This document shows, piece by piece, positions 1 through 7,024 of a DNA stretch of 8,304 nt. Source of the DNA: an uncultured Elusimicrobia bacterium. Lineage in GTDB: Bacteria > Elusimicrobiota > Elusimicrobia > Elusimicrobiales > Elusimicrobiaceae. The translations under genes and the position numbers were made by a program. Position 1 is the first letter of the stretch; every line of letters begins with the position of its first letter. The stretch is taken from positions 1 through 8,304 of the forward strand of contig CALYRQ010000029.1 of the NCBI GenBank assembly GCA_945483375.1. Reading direction: 5' to 3'. The notes below the pieces were generated by a model, which worked only from the letters and a program-made list of their open reading frames with translations, had not been told where the DNA came from and did not search any database.

Positions 1-2067
1 TTCTACCGCGAAGGCGATAAAGGCGTCATTCAGGCGGCTGTTACGAACCTGACGGATAAAAAGCTCTCCGCCCAGGTTACGCTGTCCATCCAAAAAGACG
101 GACAAGACGCACTGGCCGCGTTCGGACTTACTCCAACCGCCAAAACCGTTACGGTGCCGGCCAATTCCACCCAGTTTGCAACGTGGGAAATCACCGCGCC
201 CGCCGCACCCGCGATCTATACGCTGACGGCGGCCGCACGCGCCGGGCAATCGGCCGATGCGGAACAAAAAACATTCCCCGTTCTGCCCGGGAAAATGCGC
301 CTGTTGTCCACCGCAAACAAAGCGCTCAAAAACGGCAAAAACACGCTGGTGCTCAGCGAGCTTGACGGAGTGGACCCCAAAAACGTGGAAACCGTCGCGC
401 TGACGGTAAACCCCAGCCTGGCGCTCTCCGTGATAAACAGCATGCCCAAAGTGCTCACGTCGCCGTACAAGGATCTGGTTTCCACCTTAAACCGTTACGT
501 ACCGCTGGCGGTAGTCAATAAGTTCTATACCACGTACCCGAAATTGAAAGAAGCCGTTAAAAAACTGCCCAAACGGGACGGGCAGACGGCCTCCTGGAAC
601 CAAAACGACCCCTTGCGGCTGACGCTTCTCGAACAAACGCCGTGGCTGCGCCAAACGCAGGGTAACAAACAGCACGCGGCGGACGTCATTGATTTGTTCA
701 ACGCGCAGACGGTGGAAAAAACGCTGTCCAAGGAACTAAAACAAATCGCCAACTTCCAAAACGCAAGCGGCGCGTTTACGTGGTTTGCGGGCGGGCCGGA
801 TGACGATTATCTGACCCTTTACGCACTTTCCTCGTTTGCACAGGCGTTATCCTATAACGCCCAGATTCCGCAGGCGGCAGCCAAAAAGGCGTTCTCGTAC
901 ATTTTGCCGCGCATCGAAAAACGGCTGCTCGACGATAAAGAAGGCTCCGTAGGGGCGGTTTCGTACGCGCTGTATGCGGCGTACACGCTGTCCGCCTTCC
1001 CGCCGCAGTGGGCGCAAATGTCCCAGGCCAAGCCGTACATCAAACGCTGGGTGGACTATGCGGACAAACAATCCCGCTTTATGACGCCCCTGGGCCAAAT
1101 CTATGCCGCGGCCGTCTATCACCGCCTGGGCGACGACGTAAAAGCCGCCCGGTACCTGGACCTTGTCACCAACCGCATGAAACAAAACGAGCTTTCCGGC
1201 GCGTATTTTGCGCCCGAACCGCAAAGCTGGATTTGGTATAACGACACCTTAACCACCCAAACGGTTACACTCAAAACACTGCTTGAAATGCGCCCGGATT
1301 CGGATAAAATCGACCCCATGACCCAGTGGCTGCTCTTCAACCGCCAGGTGAACGACTGGTCGGACTCCAAAGCCGCCGCACAGGCCGTGTTTACGCTTCT
1401 GGACGTAATGAAAGCCAAAGACGCACTGTCGCTGCCCACCACGTACCAAATCGACTGGGCAGGCGAACAGAAAACGCTGAAATTCGAACCGTTCGACTGG
1501 ACGGAAGACCTGCAGTTTACGCGCACCGGGACGGAAGTTTCCCCCGCCGCGTTTACGGCCACGGTAGCCAAACAAAGCAAAATGACGGACTTTGCGTCCT
1601 TGAGCGCCGTATACCAGACGGCCGACGCCAAGGCTTCCCCCAAAGGGGTTATCAACGTGTCGCGCGAGTACTTCCTCATCAAGAAACAAGGGGACGAAGT
1701 ACAGCTGCGCCCGCTGAAAGATCTGTCCGACGTGTCCGTCGGGGACGAAATCAAAGTGCGCTTAACCATTACCACGGACAGCGCGTTTGAATACGTCCAC
1801 CTGCAGGACCCCAAACCCGCCGGCTTTGAAAGCGACGAGCTGTTAAGCGGCTGGAGTTGGACCACCGTTCGCTCTTACCGCGAAAACCGCGACGCGGCCA
1901 CCAACTTCTTTATCAACTGGCTGCCTCACGGCACGCTGACGCTGGATTATGTCCTGCGCCCCACGGTGCCGGGCCAGTTCCATGCGCTGCCCGCGCAGGT
2001 ACAGTCAATGTACGCGCCCCAATTCGGCGCGCATTCAGCCAGCGAAACGCTGAACATCAGCAAATAA
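1..2067 (+). CDS. Alpha-2-macroglobulin-like protein, C-terminal part (5' end outside window)
   Basis: The reading frame is open from base 1 to the TAA at 2065-2067, giving 688 residues of a protein whose start lies upstream. A GTG at 154 could pass for a start, but the frame before it encodes family sequence (FYREGDKGVIQAAVTNLTD, a macroglobulin beta-sandwich opening), so it is internal. By window residue: a beta-sandwich at about 1-95, an alpha-helical toroid region at about 150-500 including GAFTWFAGGPDDDY near 257, and a C-terminal receptor-binding-like sandwich at about 549-688 with FEYVHLQDPKPAGFE and SMYAPQFGAHS. From memory these match the large (roughly 1,900-residue) macroglobulins of Bacteroidetes and relatives. 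Where thioester members have a CxEQ motif, this protein reads SPYKDLVSTLNRY (window residues about 154-166), so no thioester can form. Family members are usually periplasmic or outer-membrane-anchored protease traps or envelope guards. Localization cannot be judged because the N-terminus is missing. The gene ends in its own terminator. Confidence 0.88.
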   Translation, partial: FYREGDKGVIQAAVTNLTDKKLSAQVTLSIQKDGQDALAAFGLTPTAKTVTVPANSTQFATWEITAPAAPAIYTLTAAARAGQSADAEQKTFPVLPGKMRLLSTANKALKNGKNTLVLSELDGVDPKNVETVALTVNPSLALSVINSMPKVLTSPYKDLVSTLNRYVPLAVVNKFYTTYPKLKEAVKKLPKRDGQTASWNQNDPLRLTLLEQTPWLRQTQGNKQHAADVIDLFNAQTVEKTLSKELKQIANFQNASGAFTWFAGGPDDDYLTLYALSSFAQALSYNAQIPQAAAKKAFSYILPRIEKRLLDDKEGSVGAVSYALYAAYTLSAFPPQWAQMSQAKPYIKRWVDYADKQSRFMTPLGQIYAAAVYHRLGDDVKAARYLDLVTNRMKQNELSGAYFAPEPQSWIWYNDTLTTQTVTLKTLLEMRPDSDKIDPMTQWLLFNRQVNDWSDSKAAAQAVFTLLDVMKAKDALSLPTTYQIDWAGEQKTLKFEPFDWTEDLQFTRTGTEVSPAAFTATVAKQSKMTDFASLSAVYQTADAKASPKGVINVSREYFLIKKQGDEVQLRPLKDLSDVSVGDEIKVRLTITTDSAFEYVHLQDPKPAGFESDELLSGWSWTTVRSYRENRDAATNFFINWLPHGTLTLDYVLRPTVPGQFHALPAQVQSMYAPQFGAHSASETLNISK

Positions 2068-2084
2068 CCCGGATGTTTATACTT

Positions 2085-2118
2085 AAGGCCTCCTCCGTTG
2101 CGGGAGGAGGCCTTTTTT
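2085..2118 (+). terminator. Rho-independent terminator of the macroglobulin gene
   Basis: A perfect 12-base-pair stem is formed by AAGGCCTCCTCC (2085-2096) and GGAGGAGGCCTT (2103-2114) around a 6-base loop (GTTGCG). The stem runs into a T tract, 2113-2118. It lies 18 bases after the macroglobulin stop codon and 26 bases before the next -35 box, so it separates the upstream gene from the nag operon. Confidence 0.93.
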
Positions 2119-2144
2119 ATGCCGCCTTTTCTCTCCGCGCCGCC

Positions 2145-2173
2145 TTGCAAAAACCCCGTCTGTATACTATAAT
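2145..2173 (+). promoter_or_regulatory. Sigma-70-type promoter of the nag operon
   Basis: A -35 box TTGCAA (2145-2150; four of six match TTGACA) is followed by a 17-base spacer and a perfect -10 box TATAAT (2168-2173). Transcription should start near 2180, giving a leader of only about 20 bases before the nagF ATG. That leaves no room for a riboswitch or attenuator, so control is most likely at initiation. The upstream terminator and tight downstream gene spacing make this the probable single main promoter for the operon. Confidence 0.82.
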
Positions 2174-2182
2174 GGAGTATAC
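2162..2182. promoter_or_regulatory. Candidate operator: 7-7-7 inverted repeat over the -10 box
   Basis: GTATACT (2162-2168) and AGTATAC (2176-2182) are exact reverse complements separated by 7 bases. The dyad spans the whole -10 box and the expected transcription start, the classical position for a repressor that blocks RNA polymerase. Each arm also contains the 6-base palindrome GTATAC, with the two copies 15 bases apart. A GlcNAc-responsive repressor (GntR/NagR, LacI or ROK/NagC type) would be a reasonable ligand, but no regulator gene is in the window and the sequence does not clearly match a site I know. Confidence 0.55.
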
Positions 2183-2187
2183 GTTTT

Positions 2188-2194
2188 AAAGGAG
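2188..2194 (+). promoter_or_regulatory. Ribosome binding site of nagF, favouring ATG 2201
   Basis: AAAGGAG lies 6 bases before the ATG at 2201. An in-frame TTG at 2198 would leave only 3 bases of spacing and is a rarer start codon, so 2201 is the better start. Confidence 0.8.
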
Positions 2195-2200
2195 TATTTG

Positions 2201-4708
2201 ATGCCCCACGCACTATCCGTTTTAAGCCCGCTGGACGGCAACGCCGTTCCCCTGGAACAAACGCCCGATCCCGTATTTTCCGAGCTGATGCTGGGGGACG
2301 GCCTGGCCGTAGATCCCTCATCGAACATTCTTTACGCACCTTTCGACGCAAAAATTTTAAATGTAAACAAAGCCGGTCACGCCGTCGTACTCGTCAGCCG
2401 GGGAATTGAAGTACTGGTGCACGTAGGACTGGAAACCGTCGCCCTGAAAGGGGAAGGATTTAAGGTTTTTGTAAAATCCGGGGACGAAGTGAAAGCCGGG
2501 CAAAAACTCCTGGAATTTGATTTGGATATGCTGCGTAAAAAAGCCGCCAGCCCGCTGGTGCTGGTGGTCGTCACTTCGCCGCAGGGCGCGCCCGCGGCGG
2601 GCAAAGCCTCCGGCACCGTTCAAACGGGGCAAACGCTTTTCTCCGTTCCTTTTCCCGAAGAAGAAACCAAGGCCGCGGAACTCCCCGCCGGAAGTTTTTT
2701 GGAATCTGCGCCGCTGACCGTCGTCAACCTGCACGGGCTGCACGCGCGCCCGGCTGCAGTGCTGGCCAAACTGGCCGCGGAATACCCCCATTTAATCCAG
2801 GTGGCGCATAACGGCAAAACGGCCGACGCAAAAAGTATTGTTGCGTTAATGGGCCTGGCGCTGGCCTTTCAGCACCAAGTCATTCTGCGCGTTTCCGGCC
2901 CCCAAGAGCAGGCCGCCCAAATACTTGCCAAACTGGAAGAGGCTTTTAAAAACGGATTCGGTGAAAACCCGGGAGGCGGATTTACGCCGGAAACGGCCGA
3001 CAAACCCGAACAGACGGATTTTTCCCGCCCCGTCCCTTTGCGCGGCTTATGCGCCTGCGGCGGGCTTGCCAAAGGCAAAGCGTTTGCCATACAGTCCAGC
3101 ACCCTTTCGTTTGAAGAAAATGCACGTAATCCCCAGGCAGAAAGCGAGCTTTTGGAACAAACCCTGCGCACGCTGGCGGACAAACTGGAAGCCCAAATCA
3201 CGGCGGAAAAAAACAACGAATCGCGCGACATTTTAAACGCCCATTTATTGCTGGTAAAGGACCCGCTCCTCACCGATTCCGCCCGCAAAACCATTCTGCA
3301 GGGCAAAACGGCGGCATTCGCCTTTAACGCCGCCATCCGCCGCAGTGTGGATATCCTTAAAAAAACAAACAACCGCTTTTTGATGGAACGCATTGCGGAC
3401 TTGAAAGACATCCGCCGCGAAGTGCTCTCCCTTTTAACGGGCGCCGTACGCAAGCGGCCCGACGTACCGCAAGGCAGTATTGTGGTGGCCGAAGATTTGC
3501 TTCCGTCCGACGTATCCGCCCTGCCGGAACACACGGCGGGCGTCCTGCTGGCGTCGGGTTCCCCCACCGCACACGCGGGTATTTTGCTGCGCAACCGCGG
3601 AATTCCCACGTTGGTACGCGCGGGAAACGCAGTGCTTCAAATTCCGCCCCAAACGGAAATTCTGCTCGACGCGGATGCGGCCAAAGCCGTCGTTGCGCCA
3701 AGCGAACAGCAGCTCAAAGATTTTGATGCCCGGGTGCGCCAGTCGGACCAAGCGGCCGAAGCCGCCGACAAAACGGCTTTTGAGCCCGCGCTCACCCAAG
3801 ACGGCCTGCACATTTTAGTGGAAGGCAACGTATCCGGCCCCGCCGAAACCGCACGCGCCGCCAAAAGCGGAGCGGACGGAATGGGGCTGGTGCGCACGGA
3901 ATTTTTATTCCAGGGACGCGCCTTTATGCCAACGGAAGAAGAACAGCGTTCCGTCTACCAGGCGGTGCTGGACGCGGCCGCCGGACGCCCCGTCACCTTC
4001 CGTACCTTAGACGCCGGGGGCGACAAACCGCTCCCCTTCGTCAATATCGCGCCAGAAGAAAACCCCATCGTCGGCGTACGCGGCGTACGCGCGTTTGCTA
4101 AAAACCAGGCGTTTTTCCGCACGCAGCTGCGCGCGTTGCTTTCCGTGCATCCGCTAAAAAACGTACGCATTATGCTGCCCATGATTTCATTTGCCGACGA
4201 AGTGGACTTTTTTAAACAATTAATTTCTGAAGAAGCCGCCGCCTTGGGCGTAAAAGACGCCGTACAAACCGGCATTATGGTAGAAGTTCCTTCGGCCGCT
4301 CTAACGGCTGGCCAGCTCGCCAAACGGGCGGACTTTTTCTCTCTTGGCACCAACGATTTGACGCAATACGCCCTGGCCATCGACCGCGGACACAAAGAAC
4401 TCAGCACGCGCGCCGACCATTTGCACCCGGCCGTATTAAAACTGATTTCGTTTACGTGCCAGGGAGCCCGGCAATATAAAAAGCCCGTTGCCGTTTGCGG
4501 CGCCATGGCGGGCGATATGGCGGCGGTGCCGCTGCTCGTCGGCTTGGGAGTAACGGAACTGGCCGTGGGAGCGGGCTCCGTTGCGCGCACCAAAAATCTG
4601 ATTCGCCGCTTAAACGCCGCAGAATGTTGCGAAGGCGCCCAGCACGCGCTGACACTCGCCGACGCCCCCGAAGTACGCGCCTTCGTGCGGGAAAAATTTG
4701 GCGTATAA
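2201..4708 (+). CDS. nagF: Fused PTS phosphocarrier: IIA(Glc-type)-HPr-Enzyme I (multiphosphoryl transfer protein)
   Basis: This 835-residue cytoplasmic protein carries the soluble phosphorelay of the PTS in one chain. The IIA domain (about 1-150) resembles Crr: His60 in GHAVVL and the phosphorylated His74 in VLVHVGLETV, followed by LKGEGFKVF. HPr (about 168-252) has the active His181 in NLHGLHARPA and a serine (Ser212) at the position of E. coli Ser46. Enzyme I (about 277-835) has phospho-His458 in GSPTAHAG, then the PEP-binding barrel with LVRTEFLF (563-570), RTLDAGGDKP (601-610), MVEVPSA, SLGTNDLTQY (714-723) and catalytic Cys766 in VCGAMAGD. The order IIA-HPr-EI is that of the GlcNAc protein NagF known from Pseudomonas and Xanthomonas. 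It should phosphorylate the IIB domain of NagE, encoded 15 bases downstream, which lacks its own IIA. The motif before the active histidine (PTAH) differs from the usual TSH, but all phosphate-carrying residues are present. The fructose version FruB has a different IIA type, so NagF fits better. Confidence 0.93.
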   Translation: MPHALSVLSPLDGNAVPLEQTPDPVFSELMLGDGLAVDPSSNILYAPFDAKILNVNKAGHAVVLVSRGIEVLVHVGLETVALKGEGFKVFVKSGDEVKAGQKLLEFDLDMLRKKAASPLVLVVVTSPQGAPAAGKASGTVQTGQTLFSVPFPEEETKAAELPAGSFLESAPLTVVNLHGLHARPAAVLAKLAAEYPHLIQVAHNGKTADAKSIVALMGLALAFQHQVILRVSGPQEQAAQILAKLEEAFKNGFGENPGGGFTPETADKPEQTDFSRPVPLRGLCACGGLAKGKAFAIQSSTLSFEENARNPQAESELLEQTLRTLADKLEAQITAEKNNESRDILNAHLLLVKDPLLTDSARKTILQGKTAAFAFNAAIRRSVDILKKTNNRFLMERIADLKDIRREVLSLLTGAVRKRPDVPQGSIVVAEDLLPSDVSALPEHTAGVLLASGSPTAHAGILLRNRGIPTLVRAGNAVLQIPPQTEILLDADAAKAVVAPSEQQLKDFDARVRQSDQAAEAADKTAFEPALTQDGLHILVEGNVSGPAETARAAKSGADGMGLVRTEFLFQGRAFMPTEEEQRSVYQAVLDAAAGRPVTFRTLDAGGDKPLPFVNIAPEENPIVGVRGVRAFAKNQAFFRTQLRALLSVHPLKNVRIMLPMISFADEVDFFKQLISEEAAALGVKDAVQTGIMVEVPSAALTAGQLAKRADFFSLGTNDLTQYALAIDRGHKELSTRADHLHPAVLKLISFTCQGARQYKKPVAVCGAMAGDMAAVPLLVGLGVTELAVGAGSVARTKNLIRRLNAAECCEGAQHALTLADAPEVRAFVREKFGV

Positions 4709-4723
4709 CACCAAGGAGGCCTT

Positions 4724-6184
4724 ATGAACGCCGTAAAACGTTTTGCCGCTCTGACGGGTGGATCCCTCGTAAAATTAGGAAAAGCCTTAATGCTTCCCAT
4801 CGCGGTACTGCCCGTGGCGGGGCTTTTACTGCGCCTCGGCCAGCCGGATTTGTTAAACATCGCCTTTATCAGCCAGGCCGGGGGAGCGGTATTTAACAAC
4901 CTGCCCGTCATTTTTTCCGTAGGTGTGGCCATCGGCTTTGCCGACGAAAACCACGGCGCGGCCGCGCTTTCGGCCTTTATCGGCTACGTAATTATGACCG
5001 CCGCCCTCGGCGCGCTCGATCCGTCCATTAACGTGGGCGTGCTGGGCGGTATTATAACAGGCGTAACCGCCGGGCTTTTATACAATAAATACAAAACCCT
5101 CCAGTTGCCCCCGTATTTGGCGTTTTTCGGCGGACGGCGGTTCGTCCCCATTGTAACGGGCGCGGCCTGCTTGCTTTTGGCCGTGCTGGCGTATTTTATC
5201 TGGCCGCCCATAGGGCGCGCCATCGCCGCATTTGGGGATTGGACGATTAGCTCCGGCAACGTCGGGCTGTTTTTCTACGGCCTCGCCAACCGCCTGCTGA
5301 TTCCGCTCGGACTGCACCACATTTTAAACAACCTTGTTTGGCTGCAATTCGGCGACTTTGCCACCGTACAAAACGGTATCGATACCGTCGTACACGGCGA
5401 TTTGGCGCGCTTTTTTGCGCGCGACCCGCAGGCGGGCGCTTTTATGGCAGGCTTCTTTCCCGTTATGATGTTCGGCCTGCCCGCCGCCTGTCTTGCCATG
5501 ATTAAAACCGCCGACACCAAACGTAAAAAAGCCACTGCGGGGATTTTGCTTTCCATGGCGTTAACCTCGTTTTTAACAGGCATTACCGAACCCATCGAAT
5601 TTGCCTTTATGTTCCTGGCATTCCCGCTTTACGTATTACACGCCGTGCTGACGGGTATTTCCATGGCGGTCATGAACGCGCTTAACGTAAAACTCGGTTT
5701 CACGTTTTCAGCCGGACTGTTTGACTATCTCCTCAGCTATGGAATCGGTACAAACGGTTGGCTGTTAATCCCGGTAGGGCTGGTGTACGGGCTTCTGTAT
5801 TATTTTCTGTTTGTATTCGTCATCACCAAATGGAACTTAAAAACGCCCGGACGGGAAGACGCTCCCGCCGCGCAAACCGCCCCGGCGCAAGCAGAAGCCA
5901 AGCCGGAAGAAACCGCCGCCCCGCAAACACCGGCGCAAGACGCGCCGCTTACGCGCGGGCAAGCCTATTTGGCGGCGTTGGGCGGCAAAGAAAACATTTT
6001 AACCCTGGACGCCTGCGCCACCCGACTGCGCCTGGAAGTAAAAAATGCAGATGCGGTGGATACGGAAGCGTTAAAACAGCTGGGCGCGCGCGGCGTGGTA
6101 AAAAACCAAGCGGGCAGCGTGCAGGTAGTCATCGGGCCGGAAGCGGATTTGCTGTCCGATGAAATTAAACCTTATTTGAAGTAA
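4724..6184 (+). CDS. nagE: PTS N-acetylglucosamine permease, IIC-IIB (NagE-like)
   Basis: This 486-residue inner-membrane protein should import GlcNAc and phosphorylate it to GlcNAc-6-phosphate. The IIC domain (about 1-370) is strongly hydrophobic with roughly ten membrane segments. It carries glucose-superfamily signatures: LIPLGLHHILNN (192-203) and the sugar-binding loop GITEPIEFAF (286-295). An Ala/Pro/Glu/Gln-rich linker (about 376-408) joins it to the IIB domain (about 412-486), whose phosphorylated cysteine is Cys431 in LDACATRLRLEV. E. coli NagE is IIC-IIB-IIA in one chain of about 650 residues. Here the protein stops after IIB and the IIA comes from NagF. The start is set by AAGGAGG (4713-4719), 4 bases before ATG. 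Substrate is inferred from nagA and nagB in the same operon; by sequence alone a glucose or glucosamine IICB is also possible. Confidence 0.9.
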   Translation: MNAVKRFAALTGGSLVKLGKALMLPIAVLPVAGLLLRLGQPDLLNIAFISQAGGAVFNNLPVIFSVGVAIGFADENHGAAALSAFIGYVIMTAALGALDPSINVGVLGGIITGVTAGLLYNKYKTLQLPPYLAFFGGRRFVPIVTGAACLLLAVLAYFIWPPIGRAIAAFGDWTISSGNVGLFFYGLANRLLIPLGLHHILNNLVWLQFGDFATVQNGIDTVVHGDLARFFARDPQAGAFMAGFFPVMMFGLPAACLAMIKTADTKRKKATAGILLSMALTSFLTGITEPIEFAFMFLAFPLYVLHAVLTGISMAVMNALNVKLGFTFSAGLFDYLLSYGIGTNGWLLIPVGLVYGLLYYFLFVFVITKWNLKTPGREDAPAAQTAPAQAEAKPEETAAPQTPAQDAPLTRGQAYLAALGGKENILTLDACATRLRLEVKNADAVDTEALKQLGARGVVKNQAGSVQVVIGPEADLLSDEIKPYLK

Positions 6185-6186
6185 AC

Positions 6187-6190
6187 GGAG
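6187..6190 (+). promoter_or_regulatory. Ribosome binding site of nagB, widely spaced
   Basis: GGAG lies 12 bases before the ATG at 6203, longer than the 4-6 bases used by nagF, nagE and nagA. No in-frame alternative start lies closer; the GTG at 6196 is in another frame. Translation of nagB may be somewhat weaker than that of its neighbours, or may rely on coupling to nagE, whose stop is 18 bases upstream. Confidence 0.5.
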
Positions 6191-6202
6191 AGACGGTGTT
6201 TT

Positions 6203-7024
6203 ATGCGGTTAGTGGTAACAAATATCAACCTGGGCCTGTGGGCAGCGGCGTATATTAAAGAAAAAATCAGCGCGTTTTCCCCCACCCCCGAAAAACCTTT
6301 TGTGCTGGGGCTGCCCACAGGCGGTACCGTGGTGGATATGTATGCCAACCTGCGCCTGTTTCACAAAGCGGGACTGCTTGATTTTAAAAACGTCGTAACG
6401 TTTAATATGGACGAATACGCCGGCCTCCCGCACGACCACCCGCAAAGCTACCACAGCTACATGCGCCGCCATTTGTTTGACGAGGTAAATCTCCCCCCCG
6501 AAAATACACACATTTTAAACGGCGAAGCACCCGACCCGGCCGCCGAATGCGCCGCGTTCGAAGCGGCCATCGCACGCGCGGGCGGAATTGATTTATTTGT
6601 AGGCGGCGTGGGCCGCAACGGGCATATCGCCTTTAACGAGCCCGGCTCCGCGTTCAACACGCGCACGCGCCAGGTGGAACTTACGCCCAGCACAATTCAG
6701 GCTAACGCGCGGTTCTTTTTTAACGACGAAAACCGCGTCCCCAAAACCGCTTTATCCGTAGGTATCGGCACGGTAACGGACGCCAAAGAAGTGTTATTCC
6801 TGGCCTCCGGCGACAAAAAAGCCCAGGCCGTTGCGCGCGTTATGCAGCCGGGTCAGGACATAAACTGCCCGCTTACTGCTTTAAAACTCCACCCGCACGC
6901 TACCCTGCTGGCGGACCCGCAGGCCTGCAGCCAGCTGACGAACCCGGCGCGGGAAAAATTGGCCGAACAAATGGCCCAATCGCCCAACGCCACCCACTGG
7001 ATGCTTAAAACGGAGGAATTATGA
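6203..7024 (+). CDS. nagB: Glucosamine-6-phosphate deaminase
   Basis: This cytoplasmic enzyme of 273 residues (E. coli NagB has 266) converts glucosamine-6-phosphate to fructose-6-phosphate and ammonia. The N-terminus MRLVVTN fits the family start. The phosphate loop is LPTGGT (37-42), the ring-opening/isomerization residues are Asp70-Glu71 in FNMDEY, and the signature GGVGRNGHIAFNEP (134-147) holds catalytic His141 and Glu146. Asn139 stands where E. coli has Asp141, a change I recall as common in Bacillus-type enzymes. Compared with the E. coli allosteric site for GlcNAc-6-phosphate, Ser151 and Arg158 have counterparts (Ser149, Arg156), but Ser152 is Ala150 and Lys160 is Val158, so allosteric activation may be weak or absent. 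The last codons overlap nagA by 4 bases (ATGA), suggesting translational coupling of the two catabolic enzymes. Confidence 0.96.
   Translation: MRLVVTNINLGLWAAAYIKEKISAFSPTPEKPFVLGLPTGGTVVDMYANLRLFHKAGLLDFKNVVTFNMDEYAGLPHDHPQSYHSYMRRHLFDEVNLPPENTHILNGEAPDPAAECAAFEAAIARAGGIDLFVGGVGRNGHIAFNEPGSAFNTRTRQVELTPSTIQANARFFFNDENRVPKTALSVGIGTVTDAKEVLFLASGDKKAQAVARVMQPGQDINCPLTALKLHPHATLLADPQACSQLTNPAREKLAEQMAQSPNATHWMLKTEEL

Noticed and set aside
154..156. GTG at 154 as the start of the macroglobulin gene
   Set aside because: The same frame is open upstream to base 1 and encodes family-typical sequence, and no ribosome site precedes the GTG.
2119..2172. Small 17-codon frame (ATG at 2119) preceded by GGAGGAGG
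   Set aside because: The apparent ribosome site is the right arm of the terminator, and the frame lies between that terminator and the nag promoter, so it should hardly be transcribed. The peptide shows no recognizable feature.
4074..4092. Repeated CGTACGCG / CGGCGTACGCG motif in nagF
   Set aside because: It encodes the conserved Enzyme I segment VGVRGVRAFA; the repeat follows from the amino acids and the GC-rich codon choice.
4713..4723. AAGGAGGCCTT as a hairpin hiding the nagE ribosome site
   Set aside because: Only four base pairs around a three-base loop; too weak to control translation. The likeness to the terminator arm is explained by a shared AGGAGG-type sequence.
3955..4932. Long antisense frame of 325 codons opposite nagF and nagE
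   Set aside because: It crosses two well-supported genes, has no ribosome site or recognizable domain, and is expected by chance opposite GC-rich coding sequence.
5405..5422. GCGCGC-TTTTTT-GCGCGC inverted repeat inside nagE
   Set aside because: It lies in mid-gene and encodes an ordinary part of the permease (LARFFARD). There is no T tract after the stem, so it is not a terminator, and the frame continues intact.
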